This document shows, one piece after another, positions 10,344-22,214 of a DNA stretch of 64,000 nt (its first letter is position 1; each line of letters begins with the position of its first letter). Origin of the DNA: Coprinellus micaceus (Eukaryota; Basidiomycota; Agaricomycetes; Agaricales; Psathyrellaceae); NCBI GenBank assembly GCA_951394405.1, contig OX596343.1, positions 1,674,001-1,738,000 on the forward strand. The letters run 5' to 3'. The position numbers and the translations under genes are program-made. The notes below the pieces were generated by a model. That model ran no database searches. It was not told the origin of the DNA and saw only the letters and a program-made list of their open reading frames with translations.

Positions 10344-11848
10344 CTTGGTTCTCCTGGAATCGTGTCTCCTCATGTTCACCAGATTGTCGGTGGTAATGCG
10401 TAAGTGTCGTATTATTTCCCTCCCGACCGAGGTGAATTAATCTTTCCATACAGATTCGACGTCGCTAGGACCCTAGCACCGACCTACGCGAAGGCCGCCA
10501 CCTGCACGACTTGCAAGTTCAAGGAAGATGCTTCCAACTACTGGACGGCCGTACTCTACTTCAAAAATCCCAACGGCAGTTACATCCGTGTAAGCATTCC
10601 CTTTCGGTGACGATATTGGGCGCCAATTGACACCCTGGCGCTTACAAGGTTCCTCAAATGGCCAATCAATTCACCGGTAGCCCCAATGGTGGCATGACCG
10701 TGTACTACATCCAGCCATCGAACAACCAGAAGGTCACCTCCTTCCCCAAGGCGAGTTCATCTTCACATCGGCACAGATTAGTCGGCTCACCACCAATATT
10801 CACATCATTAGATCTTCCGTATGATCGTCGGAAACCCTATGGTCCGTAACAACACCCACAGAGACGCCAACAGCGCTGCGGCTCGTGCCATTACCTGGCG
10901 TTGCTTCGGTGCCAACTTCGGCTCGGACAACGCATACCCCCACCCCGGTACTGGCCCTCTCGATACCATTGAACTCCCCAAGAGGGCTTGCGCTGGAGGC
11001 ATCCGCTCCAACATCTTCTTCCCGTCTTTCTGGAATGGAAAGGACCTTGACCCCGCCGACCACGCTGTGCGTCTACCGCTTCGCCACAGTTGTAGATATA
11101 ACCCAACCGCGATCGTTGTTGCAGAGCCTCGTTACCTGGCCCACTGGTGCCACCCCTCGTGACGGTCACTTGTTCATGGGTGGTTCTTGCCCCGCCTCGC
11201 ACCCCGTCCGTCTCCCCCTCCTTTTCCTCGAGATCATCTGGGACACGAGGCAATTTAACAACATGTGGCCCACCGACGGCAGCCAGCCATTCGTTTTTTC
11301 TCAAGGAGACCCGTGAGTATCTCAGCCAACCTTATATGTACGCCGTCTTACATATCGTAGGACCGGTTTCGGACAACACGCCGACTACGTCTTTGGATGG
11401 GACGGCGACTCTCTCCAGAGGGCTATGGACCGCTGCACTGACCTCGGTGGTAACCCCTCTGGCTGCCGTGAATTGACTCTCGTCTCCGACGCCGACATGA
11501 ACCGCTGCACCCAGCAGCCGCGTGTCGATGAAGCCGTCGAGGGCCGATGTGAGTCTGGATGCATACACCTCACCCACCCTCCGTCGCACTAACAGTTCTT
11601 CAATAGACCTTAACCTCATGCCCGGGTGCAACCCTGTTCAGAATGGACCTAACGAGGCGACCATGATCAACAACTGCAACACCATCTCGACTTACATCGG
11701 CCAGCCTGCTGCCCTGACCCCGACGAGCGCACCCACTGTGACTGTTGCTCCCCCCGTTCCTACTACCACCACTGTCGTCAACCCACAACCCACGGCACCC
11801 GCTGGCCCGCCGTTCCGAACTACGGCCAATGTGGCGGCGCTGGCGTGA
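10344..11848 (+). CDS. DUF1996 secreted protein, 5' end missing, CBM1 lost by frameshift
   Basis: Seven exons join cleanly: 10344-10399, 10454-10589, 10649-10750, 10812-11066, 11125-11312, 11361-11548, 11607-11848. Introns are 48-61 nt; the one at 10751-10811 is GC-AG (AAG|GCGAGT). Conserved DUF1996 blocks appear in order: SPHVHQIVGGNAF, CTTCKFKEDASNYW, GGMTVYY, FRMIVGNP, CAGGIRSNIFFP, GGSCPASHPVRLP, and MPGCNPVQNGP. A Thr/Pro-rich linker follows. Family members are usually secreted and found in plant-degrading fungi; their activity is not established. Oddities: no signal peptide exon is found. A preceding exon-like stretch reads LARTDR and then TAG before a GTGAGT donor. At the 3' end a CBM1 start (NYGQCGGAG) is present but in another frame, so the gene reads through to TGA at 11846. 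It may be a decaying gene. Confidence 0.8.
11816..11846 (+). pseudogene. Out-of-frame CBM1 remnant
   Basis: In a frame different from the one used by the DUF1996 gene, the DNA encodes NYGQCGGAG, the hallmark start of a fungal CBM1 cellulose-binding module (compare QYGQCGGQG in the LPMO at 33028). It sits exactly where a C-terminal CBM1 would follow the Thr/Pro linker. The second half of the module is not found downstream. Confidence 0.65.
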
Positions 11849-11961
11849 GTATCCTATCCGCGGGTCGCAGGTCGGCGGGTCTATTGGTGGTCCGATGTAT
11901 CATCGTTCCCGAAAGATTAGTGTCCCAAGCACTTTGGAGAGGGTCGTTGTCGAAGGCCATG

Positions 11962-12350
11962 TCACAGCCTGGGCTGCTTGAAGCCATATGGATCGGTCTG
12001 GCCCATGAAGTCCTCTGCACACATCGCCAAGTCGAGGATTAGCCACGTATCGTCGCGAATATCCGGCAGGATGGCCTCTGTCGAGTTGAAAGTGTTGAGG
12101 ACTTGCAGCACCATGGAACCTCGTTCGAAGTCTGTCCAGGCCGTGAAGTCGAGTGTGACCGATCTTGCACGTGTGATAATCCTCATGACCAGTTGTCTCC
12201 CTGATGCGGAGGTAACTTTCGTCAGCTGAACCCGTTCCCCCCAGCAGCGATCTGACGTTTGCCATGAAGTCGGATATGGTGAGCCTAGCTGGGGTGTATG
12301 GATCAACCTTGATGTGGACATCGACTGTCGCTGGGATGACCAGGACCCGC
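11962..12350 (-). pseudogene. Possible degenerate coding fragment, family unknown
   Basis: Two overlapping minus-strand frames look coding-like but are out of register: one reads VDVHIKVDPYTPARLTISDF, the other RIITRARSVTLDFTAW and DDTWLILDLAMCAEDF to a stop at 11962. I do not recognise the family. Either an undetected short intron or a frameshift separates them. Confidence 0.3.
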
Positions 12351-12688
12351 AAGAGGTGGATGCAGCGTACGCAACTACCTCCCTGAGATCAGGTGCTTTC
12401 TTGGTCTCCTCTCCCAAACCAGCAACCTCCACATCTATCGCTATAGCATCCGATCCGGAGGCGGCAGAGGAGTGGAATACTGGGCCGACCCCATTGGCTT
12501 GTTTGGAACCACGGTAATAGCGAGCACCAACGGGAGCTTACTACCCAAGTTGTGATACGTGAAGGTGGCTCGCCCACTCGAGTACTTGGAATACTTCTCG
12601 CTCGGGTCCTAGGAGGGGGACCTTGGGGCGCGGTATACTGACTTTGGGCGATGGGTAGTGGGAAGGGATGTCTCAATACATTTAAGCG

Positions 12689-13714
12689 TCACTGGGGGTC
12701 GGCCATGCAGAGCGGCGTTCCGTCACCCCCTGCATCACGGGCGACTGCGAAAGGAATTGACAAGCTACCCTGAAATGCGAACGCCTTCGTCCCCCCACGT
12801 GCACTCAGAACGTCATCGTGCCTGTCCAGCATAATCGCCTTCAGCTGCTCGCCCTCGGCTACGCCTGTGGTGAGCCCCTCTGCATCGGCCTGAGCCTTTC
12901 CCCAACTGACTTGTGCGACGAATTCAGGGCTTTTGGTGAGGAGTAGGGTGTACGGAGTGCTGCTCTTAACCGTTTCCATTTTGACCAGACCTCCGAGCTT
13001 TGCATTAAGAATTTCCTGCGCGATGTGCATGCGTACCCGCTGGACTGCTGGGAACCGGATTTCCCGAGGTGACTCCGGGCTGGTGAGAAGGTCTTGAGTT
13101 CACCACATTCCAGACATTTGCCTCATCCTATGGGTACCGAGGGACCTGGGACCGCGATGGTGGGGGTTTTGGGAGCAAGGATCCGAGACAAGGACAAGGA
13201 GATGGCGAGTTGGAAGAAGGATGCGAAAGGCTGCAGTGTGACAGGTATTTCGCACCCGACGAGCGTCGCCTTGAATTGAGGTAACAGGAATGTGTATATC
13301 TCGGGAGGGCTTGGAATCGGCCACTGTCGCGCTGAGTTGGAGGACATTGTTGAGAATGGTGACGCATGGGGCAAGGTTGTCGGTCGCAAGGCAGAACTCT
13401 GCAAGGACACAGACCCTGTCGATATTGGTTTCCCACTTGCTGACAGCCTTCCCAAGCGCTCTACCTTCCACGGTAGGGGAGGCCCTATCCCACTATGATA
13501 CGGCGGCGGCCATAACCAGGTTGTTCAATTTTTCATACTCAACTTTCCGTCCTTCACTTGTTACCGACTTGGGGAGGCTGTCATTCAGGGCCATGGTGTA
13601 GGCGATGCAGAATTCGTAAGATCCTTTCGATCGGACGTTCTCTGCGAGAGTTGTGCACAATTCCAGGTCGTCGATGAGAACGCAGAGTCTGACTATTTCG
13701 GAGAGCCGGTTCAA
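12689..13714 (-). pseudogene. 5'-truncated, frameshifted copy of the 2OG-dioxygenase family
   Basis: C-terminal part of the family, broken by a stop (after NNLVMAAAVS near 13493) and at least two frame changes. Recognisable blocks in gene order are DRVCVLAEFCLATDNLAPC, then PFASFFQLAISLSLSRILAP, then GKCLECGELKTF, a Cys motif aligned with CGECPNC in the copy at 33744, then KSPEFVAQVSWGKAQADAEG and GTKAFAFQGSLSIPF. Nothing of the dioxygenase half remains; homology stops near 13720, shortly before the ACGTT-rich element. Confidence 0.85.
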
Positions 13715-13856
13715 TGGTGAGTAACGTATCTTCCTACTTGGCTCTGTGATAAACTTGTTTTATTCCGCTCCGGTGGTTGAACCAACATCATTGTGCTCCG
13801 AGCGGAGCGGAGGGGTTTGTGGCCTCGATGGGGGTGTCACCCAGGACGAGTGAGCT

Positions 13857-14884
13857 AAACGTTACGTTTATGAGCCTAACGTTTCGAACGTTTCCGAGCG
13901 TTTCCAGGTGAATCTAACGTTTATTTTTTTTCCACACGTTGGCAAAACTGACGTTTCACGTTTCTAAAACGTTAAAGTTGCTGTAGAGCGGGGACATGTT
14001 TATTTCACGCTAGGTACTGTACAGTCTGTGGATGATGCTGTATTCAATGGTGAAGTAGAGCGGTACTCATTTTGTGGTCCAATTTTGCACTCAAGCGGTG
14101 TAAATGGAGAGTGACTCCCACGGCCCGTTTCAAGGCTGCCTGGGCGCTTTCGGCGGCGCTTATTCTGTTGCTACTGCTCTCAGCGCCCCTCCGCTCCGCT
14201 GGACACATTAAAGCGCCTTTTTCTGCCTCTAAGCACTGAATTACATGTATTTAATGGTTAACTGGATTAGTACCCATCGCCGAGCCGACCTCTGGAATGA
14301 GTGGCTCCGCACGGGCGTTGAAGTGCTCCGTGCGCTGCGGCACCCCAACAAGTCCAAGTTAGGGCCTGCGATGCGGCAGTCACCCGTGGCCGTCTTCCCA
14401 CTTCCCCAGCTTCAGGCTGAGGGTCTATCAATGCATTGTAGAAAGAGCTTGGGAGAGTCGTTCTACCTAGGTACTAGTTCCGAAGGTCACCACCTCATCG
14501 CCTCCGTGCTATTGGGGAAACAGAACCGCCGTTAGCCTCAATCATGGAGGTAGCTGAAAGCAGCATTGGTGGTAGCAGCAGTTTTCTGAGGCGACGGGCG
14601 CGGTCTGACCGCGCACTACGACTTTCAGTCATACCCATCCGGTGCCTGATAGGGTGATTGAAAAGTAAACCCTCAATCAGGGTACAAATTCGCCGTTATA
14701 TCCGATAGGTTCAAACGCGTATGTCTCCTCACCCCAACGTTTATATCAAACGTGACCTTTTGTACCACCGAATCTAACGTTTTGGCCTGAGAAACGTTAA
14801 TTTTGCTATAAAAACATTACGGTGACCAAATAAGGGAGAAACTAACGTTTCTCCCGTCAAACGCTCCAGAAAAACGTAACTTTT
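13857..14884. mobile_element. Candidate non-autonomous DNA element with subterminal ACGTT arrays
   Basis: Two clusters rich in ACGTT/AACGT (about 13857-13975 and 14738-14884) face each other across about 760 bases. The outermost parts are nearly complementary: AAACGTTACGTTT at the left and, read inward from the right, AAAAGTTACGTTT. Dense subterminal motif repeats inside short inverted ends are typical of transposase-binding regions in hAT- and Mutator-like elements. Inside, CCCCTCCGCTCCGCT (14188-14203) is the complement of a copy just outside the left end (13801-13815). No coding frame is evident and I saw no clear target duplication. Confidence 0.4.
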
Positions 14885-16137
14885 GTATGCACCCCCAGGA
14901 CAACGGTCTGAAAGGTTCCGAGCTCATCACCCAAGATGCAGCCACGTAGGGTGTGGGCCGGGAGGACACGGCCCTTGGGCGCTTATTTTGGGCGATACAG
15001 AATTGGGAACGTATGTTTGCACATCAAGGGGGTTTAAGGGGGCATTAAAACAGGGCGCGGGTAAGGGTGTCTTCAACAAACGTGCCCTGGTATAGGGGTG
15101 GCATCCTCGGGCTTTTAATAATTGAACTGTCATACGGGGTGTTTGAGTGACAGGGCGGGACTGGCTAGAGGTGACTACCCATGATACAACGGACCTTGAA
15201 CGGCCCAATCCTCTTCCTTGAGCATCGTGCAGCCTCTCAGAAGAGAATCCGTTTGAGATGAAATCCGAGAATATGAACTGGAGGAACTAGCGTACATACA
15301 CGGATAGCGGAGATCACTCCAGGTCGAAGGGTTTCCAGAAATTGCCCAAGCTCTGATGCACGCGACACGAGCGCGGTCGTTGCCCTTCAGGGGTGCCTTG
15401 AACGTGCTCGCGACCCTGCAAATTTTGTGATCAAGGTAGAGGCTAGTCCTCTCAATTGAATTCAGTTGCAGACCCGGAAGCACGCGTCGTTTGCGGGCCA
15501 CAGTCTTGGCCGAATGTGACCGGGCCAATGAATTCGGAGTTCGAGCTCCCTTCGATTTACTAGTCTCAAGTATTACCGGCTTCTGACCCAATTCCTGAAC
15601 GCCGGGGTCTGGGAATCTATGGTAATGCATGAAACTACGATTCGAACCCAGCTGCGGTAAACGGGTGTCGACTCGGCGTTGAACTTTCACGTAGGCCTAG
15701 AGCAAGATTAGGAGAGCGATGGTGCGCCGGGGGCTCCCGGGCTGTTGTCGCAAACTCAATAACGGTCCTCAGGCAAGAGTTCCAGGCTGTTTCTACGGTG
15801 CTGCAGGCTCGTTGGTCCGGACCTCGTTCAGTGCACACAGCCCTATCTCGCAAATTAACGAGGCGCCGGTGAATTATTCCTACAGCGATGCATCGTGCCC
15901 GAGACTCCATGAAACTCGAGCGCATATTACGTGTCGAATATGGTGTGTTGCGTCCCGCGATTAATAGTTTCTTCACCCTCCAGGTCGAACCATGTTACAC
16001 AACCGCAGGCACCTCAATTGGGGAAGGACTGCCCCCTTCACGAATCGTTCAGATTGAATGCCGGCCCTTCTGATACTGTCATAAAACGCGGGAAAGAGTG
16101 CTTTGGGTTCGATACAAATTCATCCCCACCCTCATCA
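14885..16137. other. Intergenic upstream of the P450 gene
   Basis: No gene seen. Short open frames on both strands lack coding character. A tRNA-like box B on the minus strand near 15640 was checked and not supported. Confidence 0.45.
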
Positions 16138-18248
16138 TGATATCTGCCGACACCGCCTACCTTAGCCTAAATATTGCGCTGGGCGCCTTCACCGTGCTGG
16201 CCATTGGTCTTGCGCTCAAAGCTGCTAGGCGACCGAAGCTGCCGCTGCCTCCCGGTCCCAAAGGTCTCCCTTTGATTGGTAACTTGCATCAGCTTCCTCC
16301 CGAATTCCCATGGAAGCAGTACTACAAGTGGTGTAGAGAGTACAGTATGTATCCGGGGCCGAGGTTGGAGCACGTCCTGTTCGCATATCTCACCACCGCG
16401 AGTCTTTAGACACTGATATCCTCTATGTCAATCTCGCCGGAACGAATATCATCGTTCTCAACTCCGCGGAGGTTACCACAGACCTCCTAGAGAGCAGGTC
16501 TTTGCTTTACTCTGGAAGGTAGGTGTCGTTCGGCTTGCTTCCTACCTTACTAACACACCTATATCAGGCCAAGGTTCGCCATGGTCAACGAACTCATGGG
16601 ATGGGATTTCAACTTTGGCTTTGGTGACTATGGTGAGGCAGGGAGGCCAGTGCTTGTGGCGGTGTGCTAACTTACGTTTCATTTTAGGGGATAGTTGGTG
16701 AGCAGGCGATTCAAAGCATTAATTTCCAGCACAAGAACTTACTCCGTGACCGTAGGCGGAAACACCGGAAACTGATGCACCAGTCGTTCCACCAAACCGC
16801 TGCTAAGCAATTCAGACCTTACATCGTAAAGGCTGCTCGCAACGCCTTGAAGCGTTTTCTTGAAGACCCTGAGCCAGACCAGATCATTCCTCATCTCAGA
16901 TAGTGAGTGCTTGTATCCCTGACTAACATTCAGACCTTGCTAAGGTCGTATTAAAGCATGGCCGGGGAGACGATCCTATCGTTCTCCTACGGAATCGAAA
17001 TCCAACCTAAGGATGACCCGTACATCAAGACGTCTACTGATGGTGTCCACCCTCTCATGGCCGCCGGTGTCCCTGGTGCTTTTCTTGTCGATGCGTTCCC
17101 GATCTTGAAGTATGTCCCTGCTTGGTTTCCAGGCGCGTCGTTCCAGGTGAAGGCTCGTGAGTGGCGCATGCTGTCTCGCAGGATGCTGGATATGCCCTAT
17201 GCCGCCGCAAAGGAAGCTATCGTAAGTTCCATATTTGTCCGAGCTTGTCTTCTCACTCACGTATAAATTTGTTTCCAGGAGGCGGGAAAATACACCATAT
17301 CCTTTGTCGGAGAAAACCTTCGGAGGATTGAGACAGGCCTTGAGAAAGATCCAGAGCATGAAACGATAACCAAGAACGTTGCAGGGACCATGTACGGCGC
17401 TGGTGCTGATACTGTAAGTTCGAGAACACGCCAAATTCTGCTCGAAACCTAAGCGCCCATCCATAGACCGTCGCTGCAATTACCACAAGCATTTTAGGTC
17501 TTCTGGAACATCCGGAGGCCCTCAAGAAGGCCCAAGCCGAGCTTGACAGAGTCATTAAAGTAGGCCATCTACCTGAGATTGACGACAGATCCTCGCTGCC
17601 GTATGTAACGGCGATCGCCAAAGAGACTTTGCGGTGGAGGGAGGTCGCTCCGATCGGTAACTATCATATCTCGTGCCCATATATCCGGTTCACTCACCGT
17701 AGTCTCTCAGGGGTCCCCCATTTTCTGAAGGTCGAAGACGAGTACAGGGGGTACAGGCTACCGGCAGGCTCGGTAATAATCGGGAGCCCATAGTGAGTCC
17801 CCTCCTTGTGCCTTGCAAACGGTGGGAGTACCAACCTGCTTCCAAAAGTGCTTTGCTTCACGACGAGAGGGTGTACGAGGATCCTTTCTCATTTAATCCG
17901 GATCGCTTCATCGACCCAGCGACCGGCGACCTCGACTTTACCCGTGCTCGAGACCCCGAGCATGCTTGCTGGGGTTTCGGCCGTCGAATCTGCCCGGGAA
18001 GATACATGGCCTTTGATGTGGTCTGGCTCGCAATTGCGTCACTCATCTACTGCTTCGACTTTGAGAAGACAGTCGAGCTGACACACGACTATGTCCCTGC
18101 TCTGGTCCAGTAAGCGAATATTTTATGTCAAATGGGCTGAACCTCAATTCCCATTAGTATGCCGATGCCATTCAAGTGCGCTATTAGGCCTCGCTCGAAG
18201 GAGAAGGAGGAACTCATACGCTCTGGCGTACAGGGTGAGAACGACTGA
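16138..18248 (+). CDS. Cytochrome P450 monooxygenase
   Basis: Eleven exons: 16138-16344, 16410-16518, 16568-16632, 16688-16697, 16756-16912, 16957-17221, 17279-17413, 17467-17656, 17711-17792, 17849-18109, 18158-18248; 523 residues, normal for a fungal microsomal P450. Exon 4 is only 10 nt. Residues 1-30 hold a hydrophobic membrane anchor, followed by the Pro-rich hinge LPPGPKGLPLIGN. Further landmarks: the oxygen-binding I-helix motif AGADT (312-316), ETLR (369-372, the ExxR salt bridge), FNPDRF (422-427), and the heme-binding loop WGFGRRICPGR with Cys455 as thiolate ligand. The C terminus MPFKCAIRPRSKEKEELI is typical. The style resembles Agaricomycete clans annotated as O-methylsterigmatocystin oxidoreductase-like, but substrate cannot be inferred. 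It would need the ER P450 reductase. No biosynthetic cluster partners are adjacent. Confidence 0.95.
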
Positions 18249-18366
18249 GGAAGAGTTGGTCCATTCGAACGAGGAGATATACATAGTATGCTGGTTCCCG
18301 CACTTGTCCCATAGTAACATGGACTTTACCTACCTGAGTACTCGCACGAGCGCCGAATTTAAGCCT

Positions 18367-21300
18367 TCACCCTTGCTGATTCTGAATCCCACCGAAAGCC
18401 TTCTCTCCATCAAGTGCCATCTTCAAATCACCATAGAACTCGCTCATGATTACCTTCAGTCCATCATCGTCCGCCACCTCGGCCAAGAACGCTATAGCTG
18501 CAGCCCGCCTACTCTCCCAGGTATAAGGCACCAGTGCCTCTGGCTTCTTGTGTACGGTGAGAGTGTACTCCTTCCTTAGACGGTCGGTGAGTTCCGCGGT
18601 GGTGGTAGTGGGGCCTGCATCCCCATACTCCCCTGTGAACCTGCGGAGCTTATTGTGAGCAACACCGGATATGCGGATGGGACCAGCGTCAGGGCTGTTG
18701 ACGAAAGCCACAAACTCTTGGCCTGGTTTCCCTTCGTCTGCGATGTAACGGAGCTCGATGTATGGGAGCGGAGGAGCAACATCGACGCTACCCAGAATGC
18801 GTTGAAGGTAGAGGGATATGACATCTTTGAAGAAGGCGCGGAACGGCTCTGAAGAAGGTCCTTTTTCATGCTTTTCCAACACCACCTTGAGGGAGCGGAC
18901 GAGAGGTTGGTAAAGATATCTGAATTTGGAGGCAACATCGGCACCGGGCTGCAGGTTGAGAGTCGAGAAGAGAAGTTGAATGCAGGGGTCGAGATCTTGA
19001 ACTGTGAGGGAGACATCGACAATCTCGCAAATTCGTTCGCTGCGGCGTTTGTTTTCCATTTCGGGGGTCCATTCATTTTGAAGAAGCTGTTCCCATCTTG
19101 CTAAGGCTTCTAGGAGACACTTGTGGACTGCCTCGGGGAGTGTTAAATCATCTGCGGTGACGAAATCCTGAGTTTTATCCGAGCCCTCTGTGGCAGGATG
19201 GTTGCACAGGGCCTCTGCCAACTTAATGAAGAATCTGTAGTCGCCCTTCAAATCGCCAGACTCGTTTCTGATACCAAGCTGACGAACAAGGCTATACACC
19301 GAGGGTATGTCAGCACCGATAGGGTCATTTTACGGGGAGGACACTCACATCTCAAGGACGTTTCGAAGTCCATTGTGGTGCGCAAAAGATGCTAGAGACT
19401 TGACATCGCAAACCTCTGCGGCATCGTATGTCATCAGGGCATCTTGGGTGAGCGCAACCAGCCACGCGGGTGAGGCTTTCTCCCCTGCGCTCGCGGCCAC
19501 CCCCTCGATGGCACGAACGCGAGAATCAAACGACGGTCCACAGTCAAGTACATATTGAAGAAGACTAACGATAAGTCCCGTCAGTTAACACTCAAATTGA
19601 TAATTAATGTGCCCACATACGCTGGCCTGATTGCATCATGATCCAGGTCGAAAATCCCGAGAGCTTGCTTCACGGTCGCCGCCTTCTCCTTCAGGCTCAA
19701 GTGACCTAGATTCAGGACGGCACTCCAGAGGGTCTCGTCCTTCCAGTCTAGCGCCAATCGTGAAACGGCTTGTGCCGCTCCGTCGATCACCGAGGGCTCA
19801 TCGGCATAGCGCCTTGGTGCGATCTCCTTCAAGGATATCAGGGCCGTATCCGCTGCAACCCGGAGGTCAAGGTTTAAGGACTTTGACTCGAGGTGTTCGA
19901 GAACCCAAGAAAGCCCTTTCACTCTGGTCACGATCGAGGTTTGATCAGCGTTACGGAACAAGAGGATAACAGAACTGAGGTATTCTGAAAGGCGAAGGTC
20001 AGCGAGCTGCACCAGAGTGGGGGAGATCGATGGATGATCGACGTACGCTGTTCTAATGGCGCACCATCCTGTTAGGTCTCGCGGTGAGCAAGAGTCCAAT
20101 GTTTTGACAAATGGAATCGCAGGACTCACATTTCCGGTATACCCCTCGAACTCTTCCTCATCTGGAACGGCGGTATCGAAGTGGTCCTTCGGCACGAGCG
20201 CATCGCCTTCAACTTCAAAGAAGCCCAATTTGAAGGAGAGCTCGCTATTGATCCGCACCAGTCTCGAGACTTCCATTGTGTCCTCTTCAACGTACGCCAT
20301 GACCAGATCACCATTGTTCCTTTCCTCGCCTGCATCGCCCTTCACCATCCTAGTCAGGTGTCCGAGACAGACAGAGAAATCCAGGTCTTTGGACATGGGA
20401 AGCAGGTGTTCCACAACGTAGGCATCCACTCCCTTGAGACAGTCTTCGCCTTTCTGAAGTTCCGCGGCACTGTACCAATGGGAAAGGATATAAGCCAGGA
20501 ACGGAACCTTCGGGAGAGTCTTGTACCCTCCGTCGTTCCAGGTCTGGAGGACGCGACGGAGGTTCTGGGTGGCGGCGTCCATCTTTGGCATCGAGGGTCT
20601 AGGAAGGCTGGGGGAGGTATGGATGAGGTTGTACGAAAGGGCGAGTCGGTACCCGGACTTGACGGGCTTGACTTCGTGTACAACGTCGGTGTACCATGCG
20701 AGGACGGAGAACTCGCAATCCGCCGCATTCGCCGCGGCGTCAAGAACGGCCGACCTCCCCCCATGAGAAACGTGGACCTCGCCGCCTTCGAAATCACAGG
20801 GGAGAACTATGACCACCGTGGCGAACATGCCTTCGGCCTTTGAGGAGCTGTTTGTGTAGGGGGTGAGAAGGCTGCGCACCGTCCGCGAAAGTATTACTTA
20901 CTCTTGATGAGGTAAGAAGCTAAAAGAAAATGCGTAAGGACCGGCCACAGGCTCGGAAAGTGAACATCGGACATACTGGGACCCAGTTTGGTACAGCAAT
21001 AATTTGTGGAGTTCGCAACGCGGAGGGGTGGTGAAAGGCGCGACTCCAAGCGACTCCCACACGTTTTTGGAAGCCATTCTGTCGACAAATTCGGTCCAGT
21101 CCGCGTTTCCAAAGGAGATATCGGCGGGTTGAACTTCCCAGGTGTCTCGTACCGACGTGTCGACGACAGTATCCTCGCCTTTCCCAAACGGTGCTTGAGA
21201 GGCACGAGAAATTATACTCTGCGCATCTTTCTCGCTTAAGGGCAGAGGAATTTTCCCGACACCCTCGATAGTCAACTCGGGATCGGGGGCGTGCGGCCAA

Positions 21301-21542
21301 GAGTGCGCTGAGTGGTGGTAGAAACTGCCTTTGAAGTTCAGGAACCCCTTGAGAGCGTTGTAAAAGTCGGGCTTCAGAGCAAGAACATTAGCCGTCGCCT
21401 CGGATGGGAGTTTCGGGGGAGGTTAGCGTACATTGAGGTCGTCTATGGCGGACAACACTGCGTCAGGGCTGTTCGAGTTCATCGACTCCAAAGAGGTGGG
21501 CTCGAGATCGGACATAGCGACGTCTTCATCCACGGCGGACAT
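18367..21542 (-). CDS. 2OG-Fe(II) dioxygenase (prolyl 4-hydroxylase-like) long protein, catalytically intact copy
   Basis: Eight exons: 21432-21542, 20977-21371, 20902-20919, 20130-20847, 20047-20068, 19621-19984, 19349-19564, 18367-19291; introns 54-62 nt; 922 residues, uninterrupted. An acidic N terminus is followed by a double-stranded beta-helix type domain: His173-Gln-Asp175 (HxD, encoded by an 18-nt microexon), FATVVIVLP and GGEVHVSHGG, then WYTDVVHEV with His232 and SGYR with Arg242. These are the expected Fe(II) ligands and 2-oxoglutarate anchor. The rest (about 300-922) is helical-looking, without a recognised domain. The gene belongs to an expanded Agaricomycete family with further copies at 22215, 33744 and 45016 and fragments at 8285 and 12689; it is the only copy here with all catalytic residues. 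Substrate unknown. Unlike the other long copies it lacks the CxxCxxC motif in its last third. Confidence 0.87.
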
Positions 21543-22214
21543 TTTCGATATGGGTGGTGACGGGGGAGGAATTGCTGGGGAGCCTGCATCTTGCTTTTGC
21601 CTTTTATCCCCCGGCGACCTAGGGCCTAACAAAGGGGGCCTCGAGGGAACGATCGTCACAAAGGGGCCATTCGTGACTCAGACTCATGCGTCGCGCCGTG
21701 GAATTAGCCCGATAAGGCCCAGAAGCTGCCAGGTTTGGGAATATACGGGGGTAGGCGGGGGTGAGTCAGAGGCCACACGGGGCGCGATGACGGTAGTTCG
21801 GGAGCAAGCGACGATGGCGCATCAACTGAGCCACAGAGAAGATTGATGGCCGCCAAGAGGCACGCTCACTGGTCCCATGATGACTCTAGAACCCTCTCAC
21901 CGGCTTCCGAGATATTAGTAGGAGGTGAGGATTTTCCAACGCTTGGCCTCTGTGTTTAAAGGCTAGCCGGACGCCAAGGCAATGCCTTCCACCTGTGTGC
22001 TTGGGGTAGAAGATGGAGTATCGAATCAACGCGAGTTCGGACCAACGCATCAAGAAACGGGAAGTTGGATGGAAAAAGGATAGGTTTGGATGCCTAATAC
22101 TAGGCACCTTCATCCACACCTAAATGGAATTAAGGGAATCCCGGGATGCCCCTGCTAGCGATACCGTCGAATTCGCCCATGTGAGCGGTTGAAACTTGAC
22201 GCGAGTACTACGAA
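21543..22214. other. Intergenic between two family members
   Basis: No gene seen. Contains the presumed promoter of the gene starting at 21542 and the 3' flank of the next. Confidence 0.5.

Noticed and set aside
15600..15680. tRNA-like box B (GGGTTCGAATC) on the minus strand
   Set aside because: The T stem does not pair and no box A or cloverleaf can be formed upstream.
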